Shown: positions 12,379 to 24,118 of the stretch, one piece after another
How positions within the stretch are numbered: the first letter of the stretch is position 1
Layout of the letters: each line of letters starts with the position of its first letter
NCBI GenBank assembly: GCA_019009955.1
Contig: CM032232.1
Span: 74,316,501 to 74,380,500, forward strand
DNA: 64,000 nucleotides
Direction of reading: 5' to 3'
Source: Riptortus pedestris
Taxonomy: Eukaryota; Arthropoda; Insecta; Hemiptera; Alydidae
Notes under the pieces: generated by a model
Told to the model about the DNA's origin: nothing
What the model saw: the letters and a program-made list of their open reading frames with translations, nothing else
Database searches by the model: none
Made by a program: the position numbers and the translations under genes

Positions 12379-13253
12379 TTGCTACATGATTGCTATGCAT
12401 TATTTGATTCTATGGAGATATTTCATGTTTTTTTATTATCTCTCCTCGCCTACCCACCTTTGAAAATCGCCTCATAAGTACTGCCTCAGTTATATTAAAT
12501 TGTATATTACTTTGCAATTATAGGGAAAATATAAGAGGTAGAATGTGCGATGACGCTATCTATGTGACATTCTGGCAATCTCTGCTTAGTGTACATTCCT
12601 CCAGTGTAATTAAGTATTTTTAATTTTTCAAATTTACGATGAATGGTGTAATTGAGTTTGCTAAGTTCTAGCTTCTTTAAAGCTAATCATCTCTAAATTT
12701 ACGCTGAAGCTCTTAGGCCTGAAGTTAAGAACTTTGTTAAACAGAAATTACTTTAATTGTATATTAAATGGAGTATATTTGTTTCATGTTAGATTAAGAA
12801 GTTAGCGCAAGGATTAACAACTTTTAAATAATAGTTTGAAGGTTTCTACTTCCAATGGTGGTAAATTATCTGGTTTTGACTGTTGTATGGTGTTTATTAA
12901 ATTAAAGCCAGTTGATATAACAAAGGCCCAAGGCGAATATTAATTACACTGAAGCAAAGGGCTCTGGCATAGCTGTTATGGAGACTTTCCTCCAGTAAAA
13001 TCGATTCAAATAAAATTAAACGGATGATTAAATGAATTTCATTTATACAGATGTCTATGAAATGTCAAGAACCATGTGTATTTGTCACTTCCTGTCACGT
13101 CTAGACTATTGCATACCAGAGACCTTCATTATTATTATGGAAGAGGTTACTTCTAAGAAAACTGGAAAAGAAAATCCTTAATAACATATGTTAAGGGGAA
13201 TTTAAATACATCCTCACAATTCTTGGAACAGAAGTACTCTCGGCAGTAGTTTT
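12379..13253. other. Spacer with a small family-1 3'-block fragment
   Basis: At 12463-12500 the sequence GAAAATCGCCTCATAAGTAC resembles the family-1 3' block (GAAAATCGCGTCATGAGTAC), in plus orientation and without ends. The rest shows no recognised feature. Confidence 0.45.
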
Positions 13254-13735
13254 TTAGCAGGTCCCCGTTAAGGGAAATCAGCTCTTGTGGTTGTAGTCAC
13301 GACGCGATTTTCAAAACAGTTCCTTCTTGCTTTAATAGTCTATAAATGTTGTTATATAAGCACTTTCTCTAATATGAATACTAACTCCAGCTCAAGTCAT
13401 AATAACAATGCGCTGTTATATAATAAACCTTTTTATTCTGAGCTAAAATACAAAATTCTGTTTTTATGAGACCTTTATTATGCGAGATACATGCAAATTC
13501 GTTTTGCGGTGACACCATTAATCAGTTTTCCGTTCTTGTCTCAAAAATGTTAATTTCATCTATACCATAATCGATATTTTACAGATTCAGTCAACACTAA
13601 AGATTATATTTGTTATTGGCAGAAATCGGATCAGGAAATGGGGGGGGGTTATAGAAGGGAATTCGAAAATTTATAGTTATGATGAGTCGGATTGAAAAAT
13701 GTTATAAAGCGAATATAGTTTAACTATTGATGATT
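13254..13735 (-). mobile_element. Decayed family-1 fragments, module B
   Basis: It begins with a recognisable 3' palindrome (TTAGCAG, then TCCCCGTTAAGGGAAATCAG) and the 3' block to about 13318. It then jumps to B-module-like sequence (TATAAATGTTGTTATATAAG ... CAAGTCATAATAACAATG) until about 13510. A separate core fragment (CAGAAATCGGATCAGG, a G-run, CGAAAAT, GAGTCGGATTG) lies at 13610-13735. The order differs from an intact copy, so this is either two old insertions or one rearranged one. Confidence 0.65.
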
Positions 13736-14223
13736 TAATACTGATATTCTATGATTTTTTTCTTAACACAAATATTAAGTGAGTAATTCGTACTCTCTGT
13801 TTTTACTCCGAATAAGTGGTGAGATAAGACGGCTAGTGAATCATACCAGCACGTAGTAACGTGAAGGACTTATTTCTATTGGAGTATTTATGATTTTGGT
13901 GCCTACTGTTGACCATTCAACCTTTTTATTTATATATACATACGATAATAACAGAAAGTGTAGCAGTCTTAAGCTTGTATACTTCTTTCTTAAGCTCAAT
14001 AGCTAATTATTGGTATTTCCTTAATTTTTCGGCAAAGATTTTCGAACATTCTCATCATTGTGAACTGAAATTTTTATAATTATGCCACTTGTTATGATAC
14101 TCATTATTGTCGCTTTATCCTAATAAATTTTTCAATTATATTTTTCTAATGATTTTTGGGGATTATAGCGATAATACGAGACATTCCGGTCTAACTAATT
14201 GGTTTCATTCATAACGTCTTTTT
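13736..14223. other. Spacer, no feature seen
   Basis: About 490 bp of AT-rich sequence without a recognised element, exon or notable motif. Confidence 0.4.
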
Positions 14224-14347
14224 TTAGCAGATCTCCCTCAAGGGAAATCAGCTATTGAGGTTGTACTCATGACGGGATTTTCGAACTTTTTCTTCAAATG
14301 TCCATCGATCCTACCTAGTAGATGACGAAAATGAGGTCTATTCAAAA

Positions 14348-14401
<54 letters not shown>

Positions 14402-14767
14402 AAAGATCAAGTTTGTTATCGGCTGAAATCCGACTAGTGGGAGGGGGGGGGTTTAGAGGAGGGGATTTTCGAAAATTCGAAATATCTCCGTTACTATACG
14501 TCGGATCGAAAAACTTTACAGAATCAATCTTATCGAAAATTAAATTTACAATAAATATTGTAATATACATGTTTTCTCTATTTTGAATATTAACCGAGAT
14601 ATTTGCATTTTTATTAAATATGGGCGCCTAACGGACGAGAGTTATTTTCCCGCCAAAAGCTAGTTCGGCCGTCTCTGTGACTGGCTTGGGTCTCGTGGAA
14701 TTTCTCTATTGTAAAATTTCACGTGGAAAATCTGCTTAGTTTACGCAGCCCCTGCGTGACGGACTTT
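14224..14767 (-). mobile_element. Family-1 element, module A, complete ends
   Basis: The palindromic 3' end begins at 14224 and GACGGACTTT closes the element at 14767. The (TA)n tract (about 14351-14397) abuts AAAGAAAGATCAAG directly. About 85 bp that normally lie between the microsatellite and that motif (GTCTGTTACCGCTCTAGCGG and onward) are missing. The C-run, read here as GGGAGGGGGGGGG, is long. The 110-codon open frame within it is a repeat by-product. Confidence 0.92.
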
Positions 14768-15104
14768 ATTTTTTGTTTTAGAACGTTTATCAATAGCCCA
14801 TTGCAAATATGAGGTCACTTTATAATTTAATTTTCTTGGTTTAAACAACATATTTCATTTAGAGGGAGTAAGAAAAATTAATTTTTTAATAAATCCTTAA
14901 GGGATCGGTTAATGGGTTTTCTAGTTTCCAGCGCAACAAAAACAGGCTTTTGACCCGTAAAATATATTTAGACAAACAATTGTAGTTTCAACTATTCTAA
15001 TACAGTATACATTTATTACTGCACATTACTGATGGGGCTAAAAATCCCTCATTTTTTACTGATAACAGTAACATGTTACATATAAGACGCCAATTAAATA
15101 ATAT

Positions 15105-15285
15105 AAGGCTGAGTATGCGAGTTAAGCCATTTGTCTACTCGGTAAAACCAGGGGCGAGTTCGATTCGTGCCATGAAATTTTAAATAGGAATTCATTAAAT
15201 AAAATCCGTAGTATTACCCTATCAGGATAAGGGCTAGAATCTTGCCATATTAGTAAAACTGGGCGTTAATAAATGAGATTCTTCT
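15105..15285 (+). mobile_element. tRNA-headed SINE, plus orientation
   Basis: A tRNA-like head carries a B-box match GAGTTCGATTC at about 15157, with an upstream AGTTAAGCCATTTGTCTACT segment in the A-box position. It is followed by a unique body (GGAATTCATTAAATAAAATC) and a tail ending GGGCGTTAATAAATGAG. The same body and tail recur in inverted orientation at 15655-15965, 38683-38850, 39492-39920 and 47012-47060. The head is too diverged to fold as a real tRNA gene. Confidence 0.7.
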
Positions 15286-15654
15286 AAAACCTCTCAAAGG
15301 AGTACTTAAATGTTGACAGGTTCAGAAAAAAAGCGAAGTTATTAATTAAACGATTATACCCTTAGGCTCTTCTTGAATTAACCCCTTAAAGTATTAAGAA
15401 AAATGCCTGTCAGTTACCTTGTAGAGAGCACGGATTCTTGACGCGGCATCTTTTTTAGGCACGTAACGTGCTGCGAATTTCATCCTGTCCATTTTTCTGT
15501 TACTAGTACTTGATATCAGAATGTGTTTTTAGATTCGTGCAAGTTGAAATAGTGTGTACATTTGTGATTTTGAAGCTGAATAGATGTGAAGAAAGAGGTG
15601 AGGTTATTTTGACACATATGTTAGAATAATGTCTATGAGGGATTTCAGAATTAA

Positions 15655-15800
15655 GTACGGTTATATTAACAGGGATTTTCTAGCCAGGGTGGAACTAAGG
15701 ATTTCATTTAATGAATTCCGTCACTAAATAAATTCCTTTACCCAGGCAGGAATCGAACTCCCCACTCTAGATTTACCACGTGAGATTAAGGTCAACGACA
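15655..15800 (-). mobile_element. tRNA-headed SINE, minus orientation, partial
   Basis: Contains CCAGGGTGGAACTAAGGATT, GAATTCCGTCACTAAATAAA, CCCAGGCAGGAATCGAACTC (B box on the minus strand) and a head-like stretch ending GGTCAACGACA. The tail end is eroded. It lies directly beside a second copy in the same orientation. Confidence 0.75.
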
Positions 15801-15807
15801 ATTAAAT

Positions 15808-15965
15808 TATTTATTAATGTCCACTTTTTGCAACTAAGGCTAAATAGGACGGGTTATCTACTGGTTACCACCCTTTTCTACCAGGGTGGGACTTAAACTT
15901 AAATGAATTCCGTCACTAAATAACTTCCTATTGCCCAGGGGAGATTCGAAGTCGCCACTATTATT
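15808..15965 (-). mobile_element. tRNA-headed SINE, minus orientation, tail-complete
   Basis: Starts with the family tail TTATTTATTAATGTCCAC, then TTTTTGCAACTAAGGCTAAA, GGACGGGTTATCTACTGGTT, CCAGGGTGGGACTTAAACTT and GAATTCCGTCACTAAATAAC. It fades at the degraded B box GAGATTCGAAGTCG. The tail TTTATTAA recurs at each copy and is probably the 3' tail used for priming. Confidence 0.78.
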
Positions 15966-16034
15966 TTTTAACACGATAATTTTCATAATTATTCCATTTG
16001 TCAATAATCGTATTAATATTGGCGTTATTAGTAC

Positions 16035-16235
16035 TGATGACGAGGCTATTAGGAGGGTTAGGTGAGCGTCAACTCGATTACCCCCACCGCCTTCCAGTTA
16101 AATCTAATTACAGCCAGAAGGGTGGGCTGGAGGACCAGTGGTCATACATATCACCTGATGACCAAGCTTGGCTGTAGACCAGATCTGGGGGACTCTGACA
16201 TTCGTTCTGACTTTCATATGAACCAAGCTAATGCA
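16035..16235. other. GC-richer island, possible exon or unknown repeat
   Basis: Base composition rises clearly above the surroundings. The plus strand has an open stretch of about 45 codons through CCAGTTAAATCTAATTACAG and GGGCTGGAGGACCAGTGG, ending at a TAG near 16173. The minus strand has a similar-length frame. A GTGAGC donor-like site lies at 16050. I recognise no domain and cannot choose a strand. Confidence 0.25.
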
Positions 16236-16519
16236 TTATTTATTTTTTTTTTTTGGTGTGACGCAATTTGTAGCGATTTACATCTTTCATCAAATAAACC
16301 AAATGGTAAAAAATACTTCAAATTGTTGAATATAGTAAATATATATTTATAGTTGTATGGTAATATATAAGTTTGTATATATGTACAATACTTGTTTTAA
16401 ATATGAAAATAAAGCGTCCAGATATGTACGTACGTTAATTAGAAATTCGTCCAAATTGTAAGGTAGGTCCAAGTTTTGTCGTCTTCTGCAGATGCATTAG
16501 GGTTCCAACACGCTCATAT

Positions 16520-16556
16520 AATTTACGCATACTTTGCGTGACGGACTCTTTTTTTT
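16520..16556 (-). repeat. Orphan family-1 5' end
   Basis: TTTACGCATACTTTGCGTGACGGACTC matches the first 25 or so bases of the element in minus orientation, with the hairpin loop enlarged by substitution. No body or 3' end precedes it, so this is a remnant. Confidence 0.65.
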
Positions 16557-17354
16557 TTTGTTATTAGCCTTACTAAGGTAAAAATAGGAGGTTTGATGAT
16601 ATGTGTACATTAAGACCCACATTCAAATAATTTCTATCGGCAATGTGAAATTAGAACAGTAATCGAAGAAGTCAAAAAAGTAAACTTGATCCACTATTTC
16701 ATAGATTTTTTCCGTAATTTGAATAGTTCATTTTTGTCTTTTACGAGAGGATTTTTGTCATCCCAGTAGAAGATTTTTGTAAAAAATTCTTTTTTGTGAG
16801 TTTTGATATGGAATGGGAACTTATAATATATAACTTATTTATGCTAATTTTGTAGTATATTATTTTTAATAAGAGATTATACCTGTCTTGCGCCATTTTA
16901 TGATGATGGAATATCTCTGTTCACACACGCGAGCTAGCGTTCTGAACTGTGTATGTAGCTCTTCGCTTACCTTTCCCTGACGAGATAATAAGTCATGTTT
17001 TCCAAGTTGATAATATGATACCTACAGTTTGATTATTATGTACAATAGAGGTTTGCTAAGAATCTTTCCAAAGTAACTTAACTGACTTTTATTTATCATA
17101 GTTGTGTTAAACAAGAGTTTCCATTGGTCTACTCTTTCAGAACCCTTTAGTTGAGCATGACTGCAATTCCATATCTGCTTGGTTTTCTCCCCGTTTTTTC
17201 TTATCTTCATTACGAAAAATAATGAAGGTTTAGTAATTTATTAACTCGTTGGACTCAGTTGCTAACCTAGAATCGTAGGATGGATATCAGTAGTAATAGG
17301 ATTTTTTTCCGTGAAAACCTCCTTAAATAAAACCAAAAGTCCCACCCAGAATGG
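16557..17354. other. Spacer, no gene recognised
   Basis: AT-rich sequence. The minus-strand frame at 17022-17210 has no recognisable domain. Confidence 0.4.
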
Positions 17355-17954
17355 AAAAGTCCATCCCGCAGGGGCTGCGTTATCTAAGCAGATTTCCAAC
17401 GTGAATCACGTATATCTCAAAAGGTAAAAGTTCAATGAGAACAATATTTGGTATTTAGGCTTCAAATAAAGCGCTTCATAATGTAATAGTTTTTTGCTAA
17501 TGTGACATTTACTGATGCCAAAAACTGAAAAATGCAAATATCTTGGTTAATAATTAAGATAGTGAAAATGGGTACATTACATTTATAGAACATTAACTTT
17601 TCAAAAAGATTGATTCATACAATGTTTTTCCAATCCGACGCATAATAACGAAGATATTAAGAATTTTTGAAATTACCTCCCTCTAAACCACCCCTCTCCC
17701 CAGTCTGATTTCTGCCGTTGACGAACTTGAATTTTATTTTTACAAAAACCGTTTAAATATCAAGTTTGTTAACGATTAAACAAAAATTCCGATCGCTAGA
17801 GCGTTAACAGACAAATGTATATTTATATAGTTTTCAATGGACTTCATTTTCGTCATCTTCTGGGTAGGATCGATGGATAATTGAAGAAAAGTTTCGAAAA
17901 TCTCGTCATGAGTACAACTTCAATAGCTGATTTCCCATAGGGGAAATCTGCTAA
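17355..17954 (+). mobile_element. Family-1 element, module B, microsatellite nearly absent
   Basis: Complete from AAAAGTCCATCCCGCAGG to GGGGAAATCTGCTAA. The B module (GTTCAATGAGAACAATATTT, GGCTTCAAATAAAGCGCTTC) and the core are present. Where other copies carry a long (TA)n this one has only ACAAATGTATATTTATATAG. It shows that the tract can be short and that the microsatellite is not needed to recognise the family. Confidence 0.92.
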
Positions 17955-18599
17955 AATGGTGGTAACCTATTGACATACTGTCTTGATTAGCGGTAGTAGT
18001 GTAAAATAGACGTTATGAATAACGTTACACACACCAAATGTCTTATAATTAGATGTAGCTTAATAATTTTTTTTTTTTTTTTAAATTGATGTTTTCTGAA
18101 TATTAATCCACCGAATATAGGTTATCACACTTATTTGAGTAATAATTGGATGATGGATAATATTCAAAGTCCAGGACTATAGGGACATCCATTAGGTTAT
18201 TGGGGGTTATTTATTTATGTACTGGGAATTCAGTAGTTAGTATTCAGGACGAGTCACTCAATTCCGCAAACTGAGATTACTCCCCTAACTTGTTGCTTGC
18301 TTTTAAAAACTTTCCTTCTGACGCAGGCTCTATTATAATTTAATGAAATAAACCAAGATTTCTTGTGATTTTTAGGGGGTGGATTATAATGAGAATGTCG
18401 TTCATTTCTTACTTAACGTTTATTGTAATAATATTGGTCGATATATTAACTTTCAGTTTTTTAAAACAAATAAATAAGTGAATCTTAATAGAAAAAGTTA
18501 CCACATAACATATTTGCTTGTATCTCATCTAGTAACGATCTTTTGAACATAATATATGGGTATTTAAATACCCTTCAAATGTGACGATTCATCATATGT
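17955..18599. other. Spacer, no feature seen
   Basis: AT-rich DNA with a T-run at about 18068-18082. No element or exon is recognised. Confidence 0.4.
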
Positions 18600-19255
18600 T
18601 GGCTTATTGTTATATGGCTAAACGTCAGGGGTTAATGAAGCCTTAAAATTAAAAATACCAAAATTCTCGGTTAATATTGAAAACAGAAAATCTTTTCGAA
18701 TGACAATTTTCGAATTCTTCCCCCCCCACTCCTCGTCTGGTTTCACCCATTAATCAATATGATCTTTAGTTTTAAATAAAACAGTTAAATATAGAGTAAC
18801 GTATAAATCAAATAAACTATTTCGAAGTGAGAATGTAAAAACTTAAATTGTGACGCCACCACTCAACATATATCCAGGAACCTCACACAATTAATGTTCA
18901 ACGAAAATTATAGTTATAATTTTGAAAGCTTCCAATAAAGTGATTTATGATATAACAGCTCATTGTTAATATGGCATGAGTAAGAGTGAGGGGTTTACTG
19001 TAGGTTAAGAACTACTGCTAATCTCGGATGATATTCATGATAGAGAAATAACGTTATATATAACAACATTTATAAGCAATTAAATTCAATAAGAAATAAG
19101 ATCGGATCTATACATTTTTTTGATCCAACGTATAATAACGGAGATATTTTGAATTTTCTAAATTCCCCTTTACCATCCCTCTCCCACCGGTCTGTTTTCA
19201 TCCGTTAACGAACATGAGCTTTCGTTTTACATAAAACGCTTATATATATAAATAG
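18600..19255 (+). mobile_element. Two decayed family-1 module-B bodies in tandem
   Basis: 18600-18820 contains the B-module end, TCTCGGTTAATATTGAAAAC, a C9 run and AACAGTTAAATATAGAGT. 18905-19255 repeats the same order more completely: GAAAGCTTCCAATAAAGTGA, GAGTAAGAGTGAGGGGTTTA, TTGATCCAACGTATAATAAC and GTTAACGAACATGAGC. Both lack the 5' and 3' hairpins. They are either two old copies or a duplication of one. Confidence 0.7.
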
Positions 19256-19314
19256 ACAACAACAAAGGGGATATTATGTGAAACAGGGTATGTAGTTACC
19301 TTTAAAAAATATGG

Positions 19315-19470
19315 GGAGTGAGTTCGACCCCGGTTCAGCACTGAAAGTTTATTAAGGAGCTATTTGATTAAAGAAGTAACTAACTTAGGTTTGCAATTCA
19401 ACCACAAATACTGCAACCGAACTCCAAGCTGACCACACGACTCCCGTATGCTAGACCATGACACTTAATG
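19315..19470. repeat. Two tRNA-like SINE heads, opposed
   Basis: On the plus strand, GTGAGTTCGACCCCGG at about 19321 resembles a pol III B box. On the minus strand, the segment around 19400-19462 reads GGTCTAGCATACGGGAG then GGAGTTCGGTTGC, an A-box/B-box pair. Neither would fold as a standard tRNA and no anticodon arm can be assigned. They are probably heads of degraded SINEs. Confidence 0.4.
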
Positions 19471-19786
19471 GGCAGTTGTTATAAATATTTTCCTTAAACA
19501 ATGACTTCGTTATCTAAAGATAAAAACAAGGCATATTTTTTTCTCCGCTTCTATTTTCAATCATTTTATTTCCCGAGCAAGAAAAAAAAATGAAAACTTG
19601 GGAGGGGTGGAGTCATTTTTTAAATTTAAGGCGATTCACAGAAAGAAATATCATTCTCTGAATCCTTTGAGCTTATATTTTTAAATGCGTAAGTCCCTTT
19701 TATTTTTATTTTTGGAGTATGATATATTTAAGATGAATTTTCTTACTGTCAAAGGGAATATAGGAGGTCTATGCAATGGACTTCAC

Positions 19787-19877
19787 CTCAGGCCATCTCC
19801 ATGTCCTTGGCCCTTATGCGGGTCACTTCTCTTCTCACAAACCTCCCCAAAGCCTATTTCTTTTACAAGATCCAAGA
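19787..19877 (-). other. Candidate exon (unassigned)
   Basis: On the minus strand an acceptor-like GTTCTCTAG is followed by 91 nt with one open frame and then by a CTGAG|GTGAAG donor. The frame reads roughly LDLVKEIGFGEVCEKRSDPH and on to a GQGHGDGL-type end. The composition is clearly less AT-rich than the neighbourhood. I recognise no family; a repeat fragment is equally possible. Confidence 0.25.
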
Positions 19878-19899
19878 CTAGAGAACTCCCCATATAAAT

Positions 19900-21072
19900 A
19901 AAGGTCCTCTCTAAATATATGCGAGATTTCTGTATTGCTCATGACAATTTTACCTTATTTTATGTGAGGGATAATGTAAAAGCTACTCGAACTTATAGCT
20001 CACTCAAAATTATAAAGTATAAAACAAAAATCAAATATTTTTGCCAGTTTAGTAATAATTTATGTTCATAAACACCTCTTTAGGATAGATGCAAGTATTT
20101 CATCATTTATAATGTATGTAACTAATAACTAATATGTTATGATTACTAAAGAATCAAGTTGATTAACTAACAAATTGCTTTTAGAAGTTCTAAAGATTTA
20201 CAAAATTGGTTTATAAATATTAACATTCTGGAAATAGTGTAATTTTGAATTTTCAATACATTCTTCCATGACGTGATTAATTTAGGTACGCTTTCTTAGA
20301 TAACAGGGTGGGAACCGGTCGTACGTAATTCTTTTTTGCAAATTTTGTTAATGTAGGTGCAAAAAGATATGTGATGTGTTCTAATATTTTCTTAATATTT
20401 AAATAATGCACTTCAAGTTAATTCAGTGGTTAAATTTTAGTCACTAACGAGCCATTCAATCCAATCATTTATACCATTTAAACCTTCCTTAAAAATAAAA
20501 CTGTTCTATTTCATTTACAACTACAGACAATTCCTAAATATAAAAGTTTTGTGAGCAACTGAACTTTCAAACGAGTCAACATAAAAATAAATAAAACAAA
20601 TTTATATTCAGGTGGTATATTCTTATAGGTTTCCCAATTCTTATCTTTCGACAGTCACATTATAGGGCTACTGTCTCATGTCAGGAATTAATTTCATCTA
20701 TTGGGGTTCTAACAAAGGCCAGTATAGAGAATAATGTGAGTTGACGTCATCATTGTACCATTCCAGTAGGTAAAAAACTTCTTTTGCGTAAGGAGGACTT
20801 TAATGACGTATATTTTGGTTATTAATTATGGAAATTTTGAATGGCATTAATTATAATTGCATCTGTTGTTGCAGTATTTTGTATATTAATTACCCAATCA
20901 GCTTGCATCTGTGAGAGGAGGTAACCAATCAAATTCAGCCAGCCCCGTCAATCACAGCTGAATTACAATGCTTGACCAGTAAACGCTTTTAACAACCATA
21001 TCCTACCTACTTAGGCGAGTCTGACGAATAAATAAATTCTTCAAATAACATATTTTTCAATGCTCTATATTT
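19900..21072. other. Spacer without a recognised gene
   Basis: AT-rich and apparently free of family-1 copies. The only structured feature is the CRE/CCAAT cluster described separately. Confidence 0.4.
20742..20929. promoter_or_regulatory. CRE palindrome and two CCAAT boxes
   Basis: A perfect TGACGTCA cyclic-AMP response element lies at 20742-20749. CCAAT pentamers follow at 20894-20898 and 20925-20929, both in the sequence CCAATCA. The cluster sits in a stretch free of repeats. It could be a promoter or enhancer, but no TATA box, initiator or downstream first exon is evident. Confidence 0.25.
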
Positions 21073-21695
21073 AAAAAAGTCCGTCACGCAGGTGCTGCGT
21101 AAACTAAGCAGATTTCCCAGGTGGGGTTTTACAATAGAGAAATCTGCATACTGCTAACATTTAACACCACCTTGAGTGAATACAAACGGTAATGAGAAAT
21201 CGTTTAGTTAATTTCAATAAGCTCTTGCCGGTAACGGCTTATGAATTGTAAACAAATAGGTCTGCCATCCACTGAGAGCTGAACAGATGGACATATTTTC
21301 ACTGAAAAGTAAAACAATTACTGATATACATCTGAATATAATACATTAACTTTATTACAAACTGTGAGCCTAACTAATCCGGAAACTCACGACATAAAAA
21401 TGCATATACGAGTATATCGGTTAATATTCAAGATATATATATATATATATATATATTTATAGTAAATTTAATAGAAATAAGATTGATTATAAACAATTTT
21501 TCCATCCATCAATCAATATCAATATAGTAACGGAGATATTTCGAATTTTAAAAAATCCCCCTCTCTAAACCCCCCCCCCCTCCCACTTGTCCGATTTCAG
21601 CCATTAACTAATTTCATCTTTCATTTTATGTAAAACGATTAAATACCAAGTTCGGGAACGATCAAACAAAAATTGCGACCGCTGGAGCGTTAACA

Positions 21696-21737
<42 letters not shown>

Positions 21738-21864
21738 TAATTTTGACTGGACCTCATTTTCGCCATCTTCTGGGTAGGATCGATGGTCATTTGAAGAAAA
21801 TTTTCGAAAATCGCGTCATGAGTACAACCTCAATAGCTGATTTCTCTTAAGGGAAATCTGCTAA
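21073..21864 (+). mobile_element. Family-1 element, module C, two microsatellites
   Basis: Ends are intact (AAAAAAGTCCGTCACGCAGG; palindrome ending CTGCTAA at 21864). The 5' module is the C type: after ACAATAGAGAAATCTGCATA it continues GCTAACATTTAACACCACC and TTGTAAACAAATAGGTCTGC. Besides the usual (TA)n at about 21698-21731, a second (TA)n occupies 21434-21456. There it replaces the GAGAATAAATGTATATAAC segment of the core, so a new microsatellite has arisen from TA-rich core DNA. Confidence 0.92.
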
Positions 21865-23075
21865 TAGTTACTGTTACATACATTGATTTATTTCTTTATC
21901 AACGCCTTTTCTCTTGCTTTAGCGCAATCGGCCTATATATATGGGTAACCCCTACTGGCAATGCATGTATGCATGTCAAATATTTTAAATGAATTGATTT
22001 AGGAAGCGCTTTCTACAATCATGTTTGCATTGCATGGGATTTTTAATATTTACCAATCCGAATTAGTGGATGGCAAAAATTATGTACAACTTTAATATTC
22101 CTCCACCATATATATATATATTTTGTATACCACTAAAGCAAAAAGGGACATGAGATCGGCTAAAGAGACAGAGAATTCGGTATTTCTGGGAAGTTTACCT
22201 ATTGTCATACTACACATACATAGAGCAATAAGATAAAATTTGACATTAGAGATAGACTAATTGCTGAGACTACAGATATTTATCAGAACCCCCTTTTAAA
22301 GCACAATGGGGTATACAAGTAGTTTCAGGATAAGTGTCCTAACAGAAAATATGAATTAAGGATCTCAAATCCAGAAAAGAATTTTTCATCAAGTTAAGTC
22401 CGCTAACGTCCTATTTAGGAGGCAAACATCTCTAAAGATATTTATTGTTATGAATTATTTGGGTAATTATAAATAAATGAATATGGGCCCTGATTTCTTC
22501 TTAAGTGCAATTGACATTCATATTAAAATTGTCCAATTATTAAATTTGAGGATCCATTTTCGTTAACCAGAGACATAGGTTATCTCCGACTATACAAGAA
22601 GTACAGGAATTACGTATCTTATTAAATATCACGAAAATACTTTTAACTAAGAGCCTATAACAGATTTATGCAATCCTAAGAATCAAAGACATTTGCCGTA
22701 TTTTTTGGGGGTTTTCATATAACCACCATTTTTGGATGTATAATACGTTCTGGTAAACTGTTATTTCTCCTTCCAAAAATTTTAAAATTCTATTTTATTA
22801 AAATAAATCTAGACTTGATATAGGCGAATTTTATTTTAATTATTTCATTTAAATGCACAAGGGAATTTGCTGAGAGGCAGGTTTGCTTTCTTCTCCACTC
22901 TCTAGAAACCACCCTCACCCCTCCCATTTCCACGGCATTTGCCACCCTTTTATTGGCTATTAGTGGCAATAAGTAATTAGTATTGAGTTCCAGTTATGTT
23001 GTACGTCAATAGCAAATACCATCTACATTATATTGACCAATTAGTTACTTGCGTTTTGACTCAGTTTATTAGTAA

Positions 23076-23122
<47 letters not shown>

Positions 23123-24118
23123 TTCAGTGTTGTACCAATAAATGGTTTCAATTTTTGCAATGGTTAGTGTATTTTTGACTATATTGCAGATCATCTTCGC
23201 CTGTAATCTGATACCTTAATTCTGATTTAAGTGCTAGTCTTGTCATTTAGGCTGGGATAAATGTTGTCTGTCTCCAATGCATATTCCGATTTATTATTTC
23301 ACCAAATACCATAGGTCGTTGTATATAAAGGATATGTGTACTTAGTTGGAATCTCAATTAGGCCTGTGGCTTCCGATATTATTGACATATGATAAGTGAA
23401 TCAATTACATAAGTAAATGATATTCTCAAACCACCATTGGACGAGAACAATCCTTAGCAGATGTATGATTAAATGAAGTTTAGTGTTTTAGTAAAGCGGA
23501 TAATAAACACAAACTAGACTGAAATACTCAATTCTTTAAAGTTTTAATTATGAAAATAAAAATGTTCAACATGGGCAATTGCATCTTTATCCTCTCTTTG
23601 TTCATCAAACTACATTGTCTAAGTACATCACAGCTACATCAATTGAAAATCACTTTTGTTCGTCAGAGATCGTACATTTAGAAATATATGTGACATCTTC
23701 CTACGTATATAAACATTTGCAGTTCTATTTAAATAGATAAATCTCGGGATCAAATCTCGCCGGGAGTGGCATTTTTTTTCCTGGATTCCTTACATTTTTT
23801 GCTTCCAGGGCGTTTATTTTATAATAACACATAAATAATTTTTTTTTAATTATTGGCATATAAGTTCTAGGGTGTTCCATATATTTAAAGAAAATTCGAA
23901 TGCTTTCTGTCAAAAATGTAATTGGTGTAAGGAAGTATTTAATATTATATAAGAAATATATTAATAATTGAATACGTAAGTGTATAACTATTATCAATAA
24001 TAACACAGATATTTTAATAATATTTTTAAAATCGGTTTCATTTAACTTTATCAGTTTATTTGTTATTATTTGTTTTTACAATTAATAAAGATATTTAAAA
24101 TATTCAACCTCTAGACGT
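21865..24118. other. Long spacer with one (TA)n tract
   Basis: I see no exon or element copy. A (TA)n microsatellite of about 19 units lies at 23080-23118, outside any family-1 core. A minus-strand 93-codon frame at 23725-24006 is AT-driven with no domain. Confidence 0.45.

Noticed and set aside
14238..14570. 110-codon minus-strand frame; the same kind at 48328-48744 (138 codons) and 28835-29077
   Set aside because: They lie in family-1 copies, run through the (TA)n tract as alternating I-Y residues, and are not conserved as frames among copies.
15105..15285. A true tRNA gene at the GAGTTCGATTC box
   Set aside because: No acceptor stem, anticodon arm or standard spacing can be drawn; the box belongs to a repeated SINE.
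16062..16352. 96-codon plus frame
   Set aside because: Only its first part lies in the GC-richer island; the rest is AT-rich with a long F-run and no domain. The island itself is kept as a weak candidate.
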